From the NCBI GenBank assembly GCA_905236045.1, contig CAJOOG010000075.1, positions 1 to 36,842 on the forward strand: a stretch of DNA of 36,842 nucleotides, read 5' to 3'. Positions 1-7,647 of the stretch are shown here, one piece after another. The notes beneath the pieces were generated by a model. The model was not told where the DNA came from, made no database searches, and saw only the letters and a list, made by a program, of their open reading frames with translations. A program made the position numbers and the translations under genes. Numbering within the stretch: position 1 is the first letter of the stretch; each line of letters begins with the position of its first letter. Source of the DNA: an uncultured Denitrobacterium sp. (GTDB lineage: Bacteria > Actinomycetota > Coriobacteriia > Coriobacteriales > Eggerthellaceae).

Positions 1-114
1 CCCGCCGTTGTTTCGCCTGCCGTGCAGATACCGCCTCCGCTGTTGCCGTTTTACGGTAAAGTGGTGGGCAAGGTCGAGAGCGATACGCTGCGATACGTTG
101 CGGTCGCCGAATGA
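1..114 (+). CDS. C-terminal end of an unidentified protein (partial)
   Basis: Frame 1 is open from the first base of the window to a TGA at 112-114, giving 37 residues. The tail is rich in proline and hydrophobic residues and then turns into an ordered-looking stretch (LPFYGKVVGKVESDTLRYVA). The reading frame ends 11 bases before the preferred start of the next gene, which fits a compact operon. The piece is too short to assign a family, and I do not recognise it. The start lies upstream of the window. Confidence 0.5.
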   Translation, partial: PAVVSPAVQIPPPLLPFYGKVVGKVESDTLRYVAVAE

Positions 115-125
115 AAGGGGTTGCC

Positions 126-1292
126 ATGATATGTCCTCAGTGCGGCGCTGCCAACGAAGACAGCGCGAATTTCTGTCTCGAATGCGGAAGCCCGCTGCGG
201 TCGTCTGCGGACGAGCAGCCCGCCGCGTCCGAGCAGCAGCCCGCGCCTGCGCAGTCCTACGCGGCCCCGCAACCTCCGGCAGATGCGCCCACGCAGCCCG
301 TCTCTTCCTTCGATGCCGCGCCCACGCAACCCGCCGATTCCACGTCGCAGACCGTGCCCGCGCCGGCTCAGCCGACCGCTGCGCCTGCGCAGCCTCAGCC
401 TGGCATGGTGCCGCCGCCTCCGCCCCCGTCGGCGCCTGGCGTCTCTTCGGCACCAGCATCTGCCGTGCCCCCGCAATCCGATGGCAAGGCCACGGGTGCG
501 CTCGTCTGCGGCATTTTGGCAATCATCTTCTCCGGGTCCGTTCTGCTCGGCATCGTCTTGGGCATCGTGGCCATCGTCTTGGCGGGCAAGGCCCTGGACC
601 CTCAGGGCGGCAAGGCCAAGGGGGGCAAGATCTGCGGCATCGTGGGCCTCGTGCTCTCGATTTTGGCCCTGATCCTCTATTTCGCCTTCGGCGCCTTGCT
701 CGCGGGTATCGTCGCGGGGAGTTACAGCGATCCGCAAATCTCCAGTGCAATCTCGTCTGCCATCGCGAGCAGCGACAGCTCGTCTGCCTCGAGCAAGAGC
801 GCGAGTACGTCCTCTTCGGCCAAGCAGGACAGACAGGATGGCTCCTCCAGCGCGAAGAGCAGCTCCCAGTCGAAGAGCGCTTCCGATACGTCTTCGTCCA
901 CGCTCTATCAGAACAGTCGTTACGGCTACAGCCTCTTCGTCCCCTCTTCCTTCGGCACGCCCGCGGAATCCGCCAATGGCGACGGTGCCACCTGGACCGA
1001 CCCCGACACGGGGATGAAAGTCGTCGTATCCGGTTCTCTCAACAGCAATCAGCTCGACGGAAGCATGATAGAGGAGATGCTCTGGAACGGCACGTCCGAC
1101 GTGAAGACCGAGGCCGGGAGCAACTACGTCATGCTTCGGCAGTATGACGGCGACCAAGGCGAGTACTACCTGGTCTATTACGGTGACAGCTATCTGAATA
1201 CCCTGCAAATCATCTACGATGCGTCGAAGCAGAGCGAGCTTACTTCCACCATCGAGGAGATAGCAGACTCCTTCACCCCGGCGATGCTCTAA
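126..1292 (+). CDS. Zinc-ribbon membrane protein with DUF4190-like core and extracytoplasmic domain
   Basis: This 388-residue protein opens with a zinc ribbon (C3, C6, C17, C20). A proline/alanine/glutamine-rich linker of about 90 residues follows. Next come two closely spaced membrane segments (about 124-157 and 169-199) separated by a glycine/lysine turn, the pattern of DUF4190. A serine-rich stalk (about 205-257) leads to a C-terminal domain of about 130 residues beginning YGYSLFVPSSF, probably outside the cell. I chose ATG 126 over ATG 111 because AAAGGGG at 114-120 lies five bases before it and because zinc-ribbon proteins normally begin MxCPxCG. The architecture (cytoplasmic zinc ribbon, membrane, external sensor-like domain) suggests an envelope-stress or sensing role, but no function is known. 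Confidence 0.85.
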   Translation: MICPQCGAANEDSANFCLECGSPLRSSADEQPAASEQQPAPAQSYAAPQPPADAPTQPVSSFDAAPTQPADSTSQTVPAPAQPTAAPAQPQPGMVPPPPPPSAPGVSSAPASAVPPQSDGKATGALVCGILAIIFSGSVLLGIVLGIVAIVLAGKALDPQGGKAKGGKICGIVGLVLSILALILYFAFGALLAGIVAGSYSDPQISSAISSAIASSDSSSASSKSASTSSSAKQDRQDGSSSAKSSSQSKSASDTSSSTLYQNSRYGYSLFVPSSFGTPAESANGDGATWTDPDTGMKVVVSGSLNSNQLDGSMIEEMLWNGTSDVKTEAGSNYVMLRQYDGDQGEYYLVYYGDSYLNTLQIIYDASKQSELTSTIEEIADSFTPAML

Positions 1293-1315
1293 GCCGGCTG
1301 CGACTGGAGCCCATC

Positions 1316-1345
1316 GAAGGCGGCCTTAAGGGCCGCCTTCTTGTT
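1316..1345 (+). terminator. Rho-independent-type terminator of the zinc-ribbon gene
   Basis: A perfect 10-bp stem (GAAGGCGGCC at 1316-1325 with its complement at 1331-1340) encloses a 5-base loop and is followed by the moderately T-rich TTGTTCGCTT. It starts 24 bases after the stop codon at 1290-1292. The stem is strong and the T-tract weak, as is common in high-GC genomes. Confidence 0.75.
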
Positions 1346-1488
1346 CGCTTCGGGATCGAATTGAGCGCTTCCGAATCCTGCTGGCCAGCCTGTGGCAGGG
1401 ACCGCAAAAACAACCAGGTTGCTATTCACAGGGTCAGGGCAACGAGGCTCTTGCCTGCTGTTCTATGCCCGCGTTTGCTATTTGCCAG

Positions 1489-1514
1489 AACGAGACAATC
1501 CTGGGTGTCTCGTT
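1489..1514. repeat. Inverted repeat, 9-bp arms
   Basis: AACGAGACA (1489-1497) and TGTCTCGTT (1506-1514) form a perfect inverted repeat around eight bases. It lies just downstream, in the minus-strand sense, of the terminator hairpin of the candidate RNA at 1511-1645 and ends in GTTCT on that strand. It could be a second, back-up terminator or a protein-binding site. Confidence 0.45.
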
Positions 1515-1645
1515 ACACGAGAACGCCCCGGGACGAGGGTCCCGGGGCGCAAGGAGGGAGTTGGTGCTTGCGCACCCCGGCCGGGAAGGATGGGAGGGAG
1601 GGTCCCGACCGGTCAAACTCGAGGAGGGTGACCTTCCGTTTGATG
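1511..1645 (-). ncRNA. Candidate small RNA with three CCCUCC anti-Shine-Dalgarno-like motifs
   Basis: Read on the minus strand, the segment folds into four elements in order. Hairpin 1 has UCAAAC/GUUUGA arms (1643-1638 with 1618-1613) and a loop carrying CCCUCCUC. Hairpin 2 is a 10-bp stem (1612-1603 with 1586-1577) with a 16-base loop CCCUCCCUCCCAUCCU. Hairpin 3 is GGUGC-GCAA-GCACC, with a GNRA tetraloop. A linker containing CUCCCUCC then leads to an 11-bp terminator-like hairpin (1549-1539 with 1534-1524) followed by UUCUCGUG. The strand is supported because the one non-Watson-Crick pair of hairpin 2 is G-U on the minus strand but C-A on the plus strand, and GCAA appears only on the minus strand. 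A TATACT box at 1656-1651 could be the -10; the -35 is poor. The layout recalls the actinobacterial 6C RNA and Gram-positive C-rich-loop sRNAs, but I cannot assign it to a family. Confidence 0.5.
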
Positions 1646-1790
1646 CGTCCAGTATAAAGACTCGTTTTGCAGTCCTTATGCCCTGCTGGTGCGCGTTTTG
1701 TGAAACGGGTTTCGGATAAGTAACGGAGCGGTTTCGAAAGAGCATCCCCGAAGCGGCGATAAAGTCAAGAGGTTTCTTTTCCCCCGGGCT

Positions 1791-1799
1791 TGCTATACT
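1791..1799 (+). promoter_or_regulatory. Extended -10 promoter of the 6S-like RNA
   Basis: TGC followed by TATACT (1794-1799) is a near-perfect extended -10 element. It predicts a transcript starting at about 1806, exactly where the closing stem of the 6S-like RNA begins. No good -35 is visible 17 bases upstream, which the TG extension can compensate. Confidence 0.65.
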
Positions 1800-1805
1800 C
1801 GAAGC

Positions 1806-1982
1806 GGTTCCACCTTCGTTCCTCGTTTTTTTTGCGATGGACCGATGCATTTACTTTGGGAGCTCCATATTACCTGCCGAATGGGGATTGGCGTCCGTTG
1901 ATGCGAAAGCCAGGATGCAGGTTGCGGGCACCCACCTTTCTCGAGGTGGGTTCATCCAAAGGGCGGGGGTGGGACTTTTTTT
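1806..1982 (+). ncRNA. ssrS: Probable 6S RNA
   Basis: 6S RNA binds sigma70-RNA polymerase by imitating an open promoter. The 5' bases 1807-1821 pair over 15 positions with 1961-1975 (Watson-Crick plus six G-U pairs that would be A-C mismatches on the other strand). The helix is followed directly by seven Ts, so it doubles as terminator, as in known 6S RNAs. Inside lie a U-rich 5' strand and a small 7-bp hairpin on the 3' strand (CCCACCT 1931-1937 with 1944-1950). An apical helix is supported by GACC/GGTT and TGCAT/ATGCA pairs (1840-1850 with 1915-1923). The length of about 175 nt matches the family (about 160-200 nt). It ends about 78 bases before rarA; from memory, the Bacillus 6S-1 gene also lies near the rarA homologue. 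The call rests on structure and position, since 6S primary sequence is poorly conserved. Confidence 0.68.
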
Positions 1983-2059
1983 GTCTGAGCTGGCGAAACG
2001 TCGAAATACGGCGTTATTTGCATCGATTCGTGCAGCACCTGAGCGCCGAGGAGTTTGCC

Positions 2060-3376
2060 ATGGAGAACCTTCTTTCGGGACTGGCAGAGGAATACAAGTG
2101 CGAGAATGCCCCGCTGGCGGTGCGGATGCGCCCGCGGACGCTCGACGAGCTGGTAGGTCAGCAGCAGGCCGCCGGACCCGACAGCTGGCTTGCGCGCGTC
2201 ATCGCCAACGACACGCTCACGAGCGTCATCCTGTTCGGGCCGGCGGGTACGGGCAAGACGAGCATCGCGCACATCATCGCCGAGAGCACGCAGGCGGCCT
2301 TCGTGGAGGTGAGCGCCGTGGCCGGCAGCGTCGCGGACCTTCGTCGGGAGATCAAGAGCGCCGATGAGCGTCTGGGCATGACCGGCCAGCGCACCATCCT
2401 GTTCGTCGACGAGATTCACCGCTTCAATCGCAGCCAGCAGGATGCGCTGCTGCATGCCGTGGAGGACCGCACGGTGGTGTTGGTGGGTGCGACCACGGAG
2501 AACCCGTTTTTCGAGGTGAACACCGCGTTGCTCTCGCGCAGCCGCGTAGTGGAGCTGCAGCCGCTTTCCGATGAGGACATCGGGGTCCTCGTCGACCGCG
2601 CACTGCTCGACGAGCGGGGATTCGACGGCGCCTACCGACTGGCCGAGGATGCCCGCGATCAGATTCAGCTGCTCTCGGGAGGGGACGGCCGCGGGGCCCT
2701 TACCACCCTCGAGCTGGCCGCTGCCTTGGTGAAGCCTGGGACTCCCGAAGACCCCGCTCTCATCGATTTGGAGTCCGTCAACACCGCCACGCCCTATCGC
2801 GTGCTGCCCTACGACAAGGGCAAGGACATGCACTACGACGTCATCAGCGCCTTCATCAAGAGCATGCGCGGCAGCGATCCCGATGCCGCGCTGTATTGGC
2901 TCGCCCGCATGATCGACGGCGGCGAGGATCCGAAGTTCATCGCGCGGCGCATCATGATCGCGGCTTCCGAGGACGTCGGCAATGCCGATCCGCAGGCGCT
3001 GCTGGTGGCGCACGCCGCCTTCAAGGCGGCCGAGGCCATCGGGCTGCCGGAATGCCGCATCAACTTGGCCCAGGCTGCAATCTACAATGCGCTTGCGCCC
3101 AAGAGCAACGCCGCGGAGGCGGGCATCGATGCCGCTTTGGCCGAGGTGCGCAACGGCCCGGTGCGGGAGGTCCCCAGCTACTTGCGCGACCGTCATCGTC
3201 CCGGCAGCGACCAGTATGGCGACTACAAATACCCCCACGACTACCCGGGCGGGCGGGTCGACCAACGCTACCTGCCCGAAGGGTTCGAGCCGGGTTGCTT
3301 CTTCCACCCTACCGAGAGGGGCTGGGAGGCCTACCGCCAAGAGACCACGCGACGCGATCGCTCCTCTCGCGGTTAG
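2060..3376 (+). CDS. rarA: Replication-associated recombination AAA+ ATPase RarA
   Basis: RarA (MgsA) acts at stalled replication forks and interacts with SSB. The 438-residue product has a Walker A GPAGTGKT at 60-67, Walker B ILFVDE at 113-118 followed by the family-typical IHRFNRSQQD, a sensor-1 stretch GATTENPFFEVN and an arginine-finger region LLSRSR. The C-terminal RarA domain ends in PHDYPGGRVDQRYLP, a strong family signature. Length is normal. ATG 2060 was chosen because GAGGAG at 2048-2053 lies six bases before it; in-frame codons further upstream would run through the 6S-like RNA. It follows the ncRNA and stands apart from the next gene by 175 bases. Confidence 0.96.
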   Translation: MENLLSGLAEEYKCENAPLAVRMRPRTLDELVGQQQAAGPDSWLARVIANDTLTSVILFGPAGTGKTSIAHIIAESTQAAFVEVSAVAGSVADLRREIKSADERLGMTGQRTILFVDEIHRFNRSQQDALLHAVEDRTVVLVGATTENPFFEVNTALLSRSRVVELQPLSDEDIGVLVDRALLDERGFDGAYRLAEDARDQIQLLSGGDGRGALTTLELAAALVKPGTPEDPALIDLESVNTATPYRVLPYDKGKDMHYDVISAFIKSMRGSDPDAALYWLARMIDGGEDPKFIARRIMIAASEDVGNADPQALLVAHAAFKAAEAIGLPECRINLAQAAIYNALAPKSNAAEAGIDAALAEVRNGPVREVPSYLRDRHRPGSDQYGDYKYPHDYPGGRVDQRYLPEGFEPGCFFHPTERGWEAYRQETTRRDRSSRG

Positions 3377-3488
3377 CCCCCGCGCTCGCTCGTTGGCGCA
3401 CAGGCATCGTCGGCCGCGCGGGCCTCGGGGGCGGCTTTCGAAATTTATCAGGTTCCTCCGTGTGCTTATGGGGGTGCAAGCCTGTGCG

Positions 3489-3530
3489 TGGTAGAATCTC
3501 AGGAGTCATTGCCCGGGGCGGAGCGCCCCG
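3489..3530 (+). promoter_or_regulatory. Extended -10 promoter and leader hairpin of the DUF948 gene
   Basis: TGG plus TAGAAT (3492-3497) makes an extended -10. About ten bases after the predicted start lies a perfect 7-bp GC hairpin (CGGGGCG 3514-3520, loop GAG, CGCCCCG 3524-3530). It sits just before the ribosome site GAGGAAAGG. The hairpin could stabilise the leader or modulate translation of the two-gene operon. Confidence 0.45.
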
Positions 3531-3551
3531 TTCGAGGAAAGGCACAGCAGA

Positions 3552-4160
3552 ATGGATGCAGCTGCGATTCTCAACATGCTTCTTACCGTCGTCTTCATCT
3601 GCGTGGGCGTTGCTCTCGTGTGGTTCGTAGTCGAGTTGGCCAAGATGATTAAATCGACGCGTTCCATGGTGGATGAGACCAATAAGAATCTCCAGCCCAC
3701 GTTGCGCAACGTCGATAAGCTCACCGAGGGGCTTCAGCCCACCATCGACAAGACCGGCCCGCTCATGGATCGCGTGAACCTCACGGTCGACGAGCTGAAT
3801 CTCGAGCTGATGCGCCTCGACCAGTTGATGTCGGATATCGGCGACGTCACGGCCACGGCCTCCAATGCCGCCGGCGCGGTGGACACCGTCACCAAGGCAC
3901 CGGCCAAACTGGTGAATTCCGTTTCCGATCGCGTTTTCCAGGCGCTCAATGGCTCTAGGACCTCCGCCGCCTCCGCCGCCCTGGCAGAGGCGGCAGCGGA
4001 GCGCGAGGTGGAAGCCGCGGCGGCAGAGCCAGCGCAAGACCCCGGTGCCGCGCAGGACGGGGAAGCCGCCGAAGAGGCGAAGGCCTCCGGCGGTTCGAAC
4101 GATTCGGCATCTGCCGACAGCGACTACTACGATTACGCCTCCGAAGCCAAGGCGAAGTAA
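3552..4160 (+). CDS. DUF948 (YoxC-like) membrane-anchored coiled-coil protein
   Basis: The 202-residue protein has one N-terminal membrane segment (about 5-27). It is followed by a heptad-rich helical region with repeated LxPTLxxVDxLTxxLxP-type phrases (about 35-125), the hallmark of DUF948. The tail after residue 135 is a low-complexity Ala/Glu/Asp/Ser stretch ending in tyrosines (DSDYYDYASEAKAK). DUF948 proteins are often found with cell-envelope or stress proteins, but their biochemical role is unknown. The ribosome site is GAGGAAAGG with nine bases of spacing. The next gene starts on the base after this stop codon, so the two are translated together. Confidence 0.85.
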   Translation: MDAAAILNMLLTVVFICVGVALVWFVVELAKMIKSTRSMVDETNKNLQPTLRNVDKLTEGLQPTIDKTGPLMDRVNLTVDELNLELMRLDQLMSDIGDVTATASNAAGAVDTVTKAPAKLVNSVSDRVFQALNGSRTSAASAALAEAAAEREVEAAAAEPAQDPGAAQDGEAAEEAKASGGSNDSASADSDYYDYASEAKAK

Positions 4161-5573
4161 ATGCCCCAGGGCTCCCCGAAAGCCTCGCGGTCCGCGTCTC
4201 ACGCCGAAGGTGCGCTCCCCTCCGGGCCCGATGTGCGGGACGCCTCTTTCGACCAGTCGTTGAAGGCCTGGCGCAAGCGGGCCTATGCCATTTGGGCGAT
4301 TATCGGCTTGTTCATAGTCCTGTTCGGGGTGGGATACCTCCTCGGTGTGATGTCCATCCCCGTGGGCATCCTCATCTGGTCGGCCTTCATCGTCTTTTGC
4401 CTGCGCGGTCTGGTGAATGCCATCCAGAAGCGCGGGCTGTCGCGTTTCATGTCGGTCGTCTTGGCTTACGTGGTCTTCGCCGGCGTGCTCGGGGCCATAG
4501 GGTTCCTCATGTCCTCGCCGTTCTTCGGTATCGGAGACCAGTTCAAGAGCCTGCTCTCCAGCATCCCCGAATACATTACAGGCGTGCAGGATGCCTTCGC
4601 CTCCTTTTCCCGCGACCATCCCGAGATTATGAGCAACCCCATCGTCTCCGAGGCGGCTGAGAATCTGTCGTCATCCGTGGCCGGTGCATTTCAGAGCTTC
4701 ATGTCCTCCGGTCTGGACAACTTGGCCAATATCGGTGTCGTGGTGGCGAATTCGGCCGCCTGCATCGGCTTCGCGCTGGTGGCGGCTTTCTGGATGCTGC
4801 TCGAAGCGCCCGGCCTGGGACGCGAGGTGCGCAGGATCTCCGGCGGAGCCCACCAGGAGGGCCTCGATTTCTTCTATATCACCTTCACGCGCGTGGTCGG
4901 CGGCTACATCAAGGGTATGCTCGTGCAATGCGGGCTCATCGCCTTGGGCTGCGTCATCATGTTCGCCATTCTCGGCGTCCCGAATGCCGTGGCCTTCGCC
5001 ATCATCACCGGTCTGTTGAACTTCATCCCCGTCGTCGGCCCCTGGCTCGGCGGTGTTGCGGCCGGAGCTGCCGCCTTGGGAGGTGGCGCCTTCTTCGCCC
5101 TGCTCGTAATCGCCCTCACGGTCGCCTGGCAGCAGGTGGTCTATACCTTCATCTCGCCGAAGATCATGAGCGATACCGTGGACGTGCATCCCATGCTCGT
5201 CATCTTCGCCATGATGATAGGCTCTTCGGTCGGTACCGCCATGAGCGGGTTTATCGGAGGTCTCGTGGGCATGCTCCTGGGCATTCCCGCTGCCGCGCTC
5301 ATCAAGGCCTTGTTCGTCTACTACTTCGAGAAGCGCACCGGGCGCACGATCGTCGCCGAAGATGGCGTGTTCTTCAAGGGTCATCCGAGCTCGGAAGGCA
5401 GCGCCATCGCGGATGCCACGGGGCAGAAGCGCATCCGCGACCGCATTCGGCACAGGTCGGGCAGGCCTGCGGAGCCCTCCGAAGGCGTGAAGGAAGCGGC
5501 CGATAGCGCTGCGCGGTCGGACAGCGCGGTCTCGACGACGGCCGAAGCGGCCTCGGAGACGCCCGACGCCTAA
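4161..5573 (+). CDS. AI-2E family (UPF0118/PerM) transporter
   Basis: This 470-residue integral membrane protein has about eight membrane segments. A soluble region after the third segment (about 115-195) contains the alternating helices typical of the family. The second half carries the signature FIPVVGPWLGG followed by a Gly/Ala-rich segment and a pore-like stretch QQVVYTFISPKIM. Family members export autoinducer-2 or act as sodium/proton antiporters, and the substrate cannot be read from sequence. The soluble C-terminal tail of about 75 residues is Ser/Ala/Glu-rich. ATG 4161 abuts the preceding stop codon (4158-4160), indicating translational coupling; the start could lie a little downstream. 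Confidence 0.88.
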   Translation: MPQGSPKASRSASHAEGALPSGPDVRDASFDQSLKAWRKRAYAIWAIIGLFIVLFGVGYLLGVMSIPVGILIWSAFIVFCLRGLVNAIQKRGLSRFMSVVLAYVVFAGVLGAIGFLMSSPFFGIGDQFKSLLSSIPEYITGVQDAFASFSRDHPEIMSNPIVSEAAENLSSSVAGAFQSFMSSGLDNLANIGVVVANSAACIGFALVAAFWMLLEAPGLGREVRRISGGAHQEGLDFFYITFTRVVGGYIKGMLVQCGLIALGCVIMFAILGVPNAVAFAIITGLLNFIPVVGPWLGGVAAGAAALGGGAFFALLVIALTVAWQQVVYTFISPKIMSDTVDVHPMLVIFAMMIGSSVGTAMSGFIGGLVGMLLGIPAAALIKALFVYYFEKRTGRTIVAEDGVFFKGHPSSEGSAIADATGQKRIRDRIRHRSGRPAEPSEGVKEAADSAARSDSAVSTTAEAASETPDA

Positions 5574-5592
5574 GGCCCGCTCGCACGTCGCA

Positions 5593-5624
5593 ACAGCAGC
5601 CGGCTCGAGGAGCCCGGGCCGCTG
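5593..5624. terminator. Possible bidirectional terminator between convergent genes
   Basis: The 58 bases between the convergent AI-2E and DUF1846 genes contain an interrupted GC-rich inverted repeat: CAGC and CCGGCTC on the left, GAGCCCGG and GCTG on the right. It has one bulged base and no T-tract. The position is right for a shared terminator, but the hairpin is imperfect. Confidence 0.35.
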
Positions 5625-5631
5625 CGCTGCC

Positions 5632-7110
5632 TTACTTGTGGTAGAAACGCAGCTTCTCGTAGACGGGCTCGGTGCAGACGTGGACGCCCAGCTTGTGGAG
5701 CAGGCGCTCGTCGGCTTCCGAGAGGATGACGCTGAAGAAGGCGTCGCAGCCGGCCAAGTCGCCGGTGTGGCGCATAAGCGCTTCCGCCTGCGGGTTCGTC
5801 GCGCTGCTCACCGATAGGGCCAGCAGCGTTTCGTCGGAGTGCAGGCGCGGGTTCTTGCTGCCCAGGTGCTCGGTCTTCAGGTCGCAGATGGGCTCGATGA
5901 CGGCATCGCTGATGACGTCGATATCGGGAATGCCCGCCGCGTATTTCAGCGCATTCATAAGCGTGCTCGAAGCGGCGCCGAGCAGGTTGCTGGTCTTGCC
6001 GGTTATGATGGCCCCGTCGGGCATCTCGATGGCGCCGGCCGGTCCGCTCGTGGCCTCGGCCTTCAGCATGGCGGCGGTGCGCACCTCCAGGTCGGCTTCG
6101 CTCACCTCGGCCTGGTTCATCAGCAGGCGCAGCTTCTCCACCAACTCCGCTTCCGCCTTGCCTCGCTTCACATCCACCGCGGTGCGGAAGTAGCGCCGCA
6201 GGATCTCGCGTCTGGCGGCCACGCGCACGGCATCGTCGTCCACTATGCCGAAGCCCACCATGTTCACGCCCATGTCCGTGGGGCTCTGGTACATGCTCTC
6301 GCCCATGATGCGTTCCATGAGGGCGTGGAGCACGGGGAAGACCTCGATGTCGCGGTTGTAATTGACGGTCGATTCTCCGTGCGCCTCCAGGTGGAAGGGG
6401 TCGATTGCATTCGCGTCGTCGAGGTCGACCGTGGCCGCCTCGTAGGCGATGTTGACGGGGTGGCGCAGGGGCAGGTTCCACACCGGGAACGTCTCGTATT
6501 TAGCGTAGCCCGCCTGCACGCCGCGTTTGTGCTCGTGGTACATCTGCGAGAGGCAGGTGGCCATCTTGCCGCTGCCGGGGCCGGGAGCTGTTACGACGAC
6601 CAGGGGATGGGTGGTCTCCACGAACTCGTTCTTGCCGAAGCCGCTGTCGCTGACGATGCCCTCGATGTCGGTGGGGTAGTTGGCGATGGGGTAGTGCAGA
6701 TAGCTGCGGACGCCCAGGGCGCCCAGTCGGCTGCGGAAGGCCTCGGCGGAGGGTTGCCCGGTGAAGCGCGTGATGACGACGCCGCCCACGGCGAAGTTGA
6801 GGCTGGCGAACAGGTCGAGCAGGCGCAGCACGTCGTCTTCGTAGCTGATGCCCAAATCGCCGCGCAGCTTGTTCTTCTCGATGTCGTTGGCGTTGATGGC
6901 GATGATGATCTCGACATCGTCGACCATGCTCTGCAGCATGCGGATCTTCGCGTCGGGGGCGAATCCCGGCAGCACGCGGCTGGCGTGGTAGTCGTCGAAG
7001 AGCTTGCCGCCGAATTCCAGGTAGAGCTTGCCGTCGAATTGCCCGATGCGCTCCCGGATCCGATTCGCCTGGAGAGAGATGTACTTTTCGTTGTCGAATC
7101 CCTTGCGCAT
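5632..7110 (-). CDS. DUF1846 (UPF0371) family protein
   Basis: The 492-residue product matches the DUF1846 family along its whole length, starting KGFDNEKYISLQ and continuing with LYLEFGGKLFDDYHASRVLPGF. The family is widespread in Firmicutes and Actinobacteria and has solved structures but no settled function. A nucleotide-loop-like stretch PGPGSGK occurs at 176-182, preceded by a hydrophobic beta strand. A family-typical NPQAEALMRHTGDL-like segment lies near the C-terminus. The start is supported by GGAAGG seven bases upstream on the minus strand. The gene is transcribed divergently from the copper operon and ends 58 bases from the convergent permease gene. Confidence 0.88.
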   Translation of the reverse strand: MRKGFDNEKYISLQANRIRERIGQFDGKLYLEFGGKLFDDYHASRVLPGFAPDAKIRMLQSMVDDVEIIIAINANDIEKNKLRGDLGISYEDDVLRLLDLFASLNFAVGGVVITRFTGQPSAEAFRSRLGALGVRSYLHYPIANYPTDIEGIVSDSGFGKNEFVETTHPLVVVTAPGPGSGKMATCLSQMYHEHKRGVQAGYAKYETFPVWNLPLRHPVNIAYEAATVDLDDANAIDPFHLEAHGESTVNYNRDIEVFPVLHALMERIMGESMYQSPTDMGVNMVGFGIVDDDAVRVAARREILRRYFRTAVDVKRGKAEAELVEKLRLLMNQAEVSEADLEVRTAAMLKAEATSGPAGAIEMPDGAIITGKTSNLLGAASSTLMNALKYAAGIPDIDVISDAVIEPICDLKTEHLGSKNPRLHSDETLLALSVSSATNPQAEALMRHTGDLAGCDAFFSVILSEADERLLHKLGVHVCTEPVYEKLRFYHK

Positions 7111-7243
7111 GGGCGGTTCCTTCCTCGAAGAGCAATGCGCTTACTCTACCGCAAAGCACCGCGGCGATGAAGCATCCGCGCAGAACGGCCAAAGAAGGCG
7201 CCCGATAGATGGGCGGGGCGGGCGGGATCGGTCGGCGGGGAGG

Positions 7244-7272
7244 TTGACAGATACCCCTGGGGGGTATAGGAT
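7244..7272 (+). promoter_or_regulatory. csoR-copA promoter with CsoR operator in its spacer
   Basis: A consensus -35 TTGACA (7244-7249) and TAGGAT -10 (7267-7272) are separated by 17 bases. The spacer holds the dyad ATACCCC-TGG-GGGGTAT (7251-7267), the characteristic C-tract/G-tract operator of CsoR-type repressors. Binding there would block RNA polymerase, and Cu(I) would release it. Transcription would begin near 7279, about 39 bases before the csoR start codon. Confidence 0.85.
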
Positions 7273-7317
7273 GACGCGCAATGCCAAAGAAGTAAGGTTT
7301 GCCGAACGGAGGATTCC

Positions 7318-7632
7318 ATGGACCGGACGAAGGGTTCCTGCGAATGCGCACGGCATAAGAACACGCCGCGCTCGGAGCAGATGCAGCGCGATCTCCAGAA
7401 GCGCCTGAACCGCGTGATCGGCCAGCTGAGCGGGGTGAAGGCCATGATAGACGACAACCGCTACTGCGGCGATGTGCTCGTGCAGCTTTCCGCGGCGGAT
7501 AGCGCCTTGAAGGGCATCGAGCGCATAGTGCTTCAAAACCACTTGCAGACCTGCGTGGTCGAGAAGATCCAGGCGGGCGACACCGAAGTCATCGACGAGG
7601 CGATGGATTTGATTCGCCGCGTGGCGAAATAG
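7318..7632 (+). CDS. csoR: Copper-sensing repressor CsoR
   Basis: This 104-residue protein belongs to the CsoR/RcnR (DUF156) family of all-helical metalloregulators. The Cu(I) ligand set C50, H75, C79 (in RYCGDVL and NHLQTC) matches the C-H-C trio that identifies copper sensors. Two further cysteines (C8, C10) and H13 in the N-terminal tail form CEC-AR-H, which may bind additional metal. GGAGG lies five bases before ATG 7318. The gene heads an operon with copA, 15 bases downstream, and its own promoter carries the cognate operator, so it should autoregulate. Confidence 0.93.
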   Translation: MDRTKGSCECARHKNTPRSEQMQRDLQKRLNRVIGQLSGVKAMIDDNRYCGDVLVQLSAADSALKGIERIVLQNHLQTCVVEKIQAGDTEVIDEAMDLIRRVAK

Positions 7633-7647
7633 GAAGAAGGACGGGAC

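Noticed and set aside
1790-2059. N-terminal extension of rarA
   Set aside because: The 90 extra codons cover the 6S-like RNA and its terminator and do not resemble RarA. ATG 2060 has a good ribosome site and the family's usual beginning.
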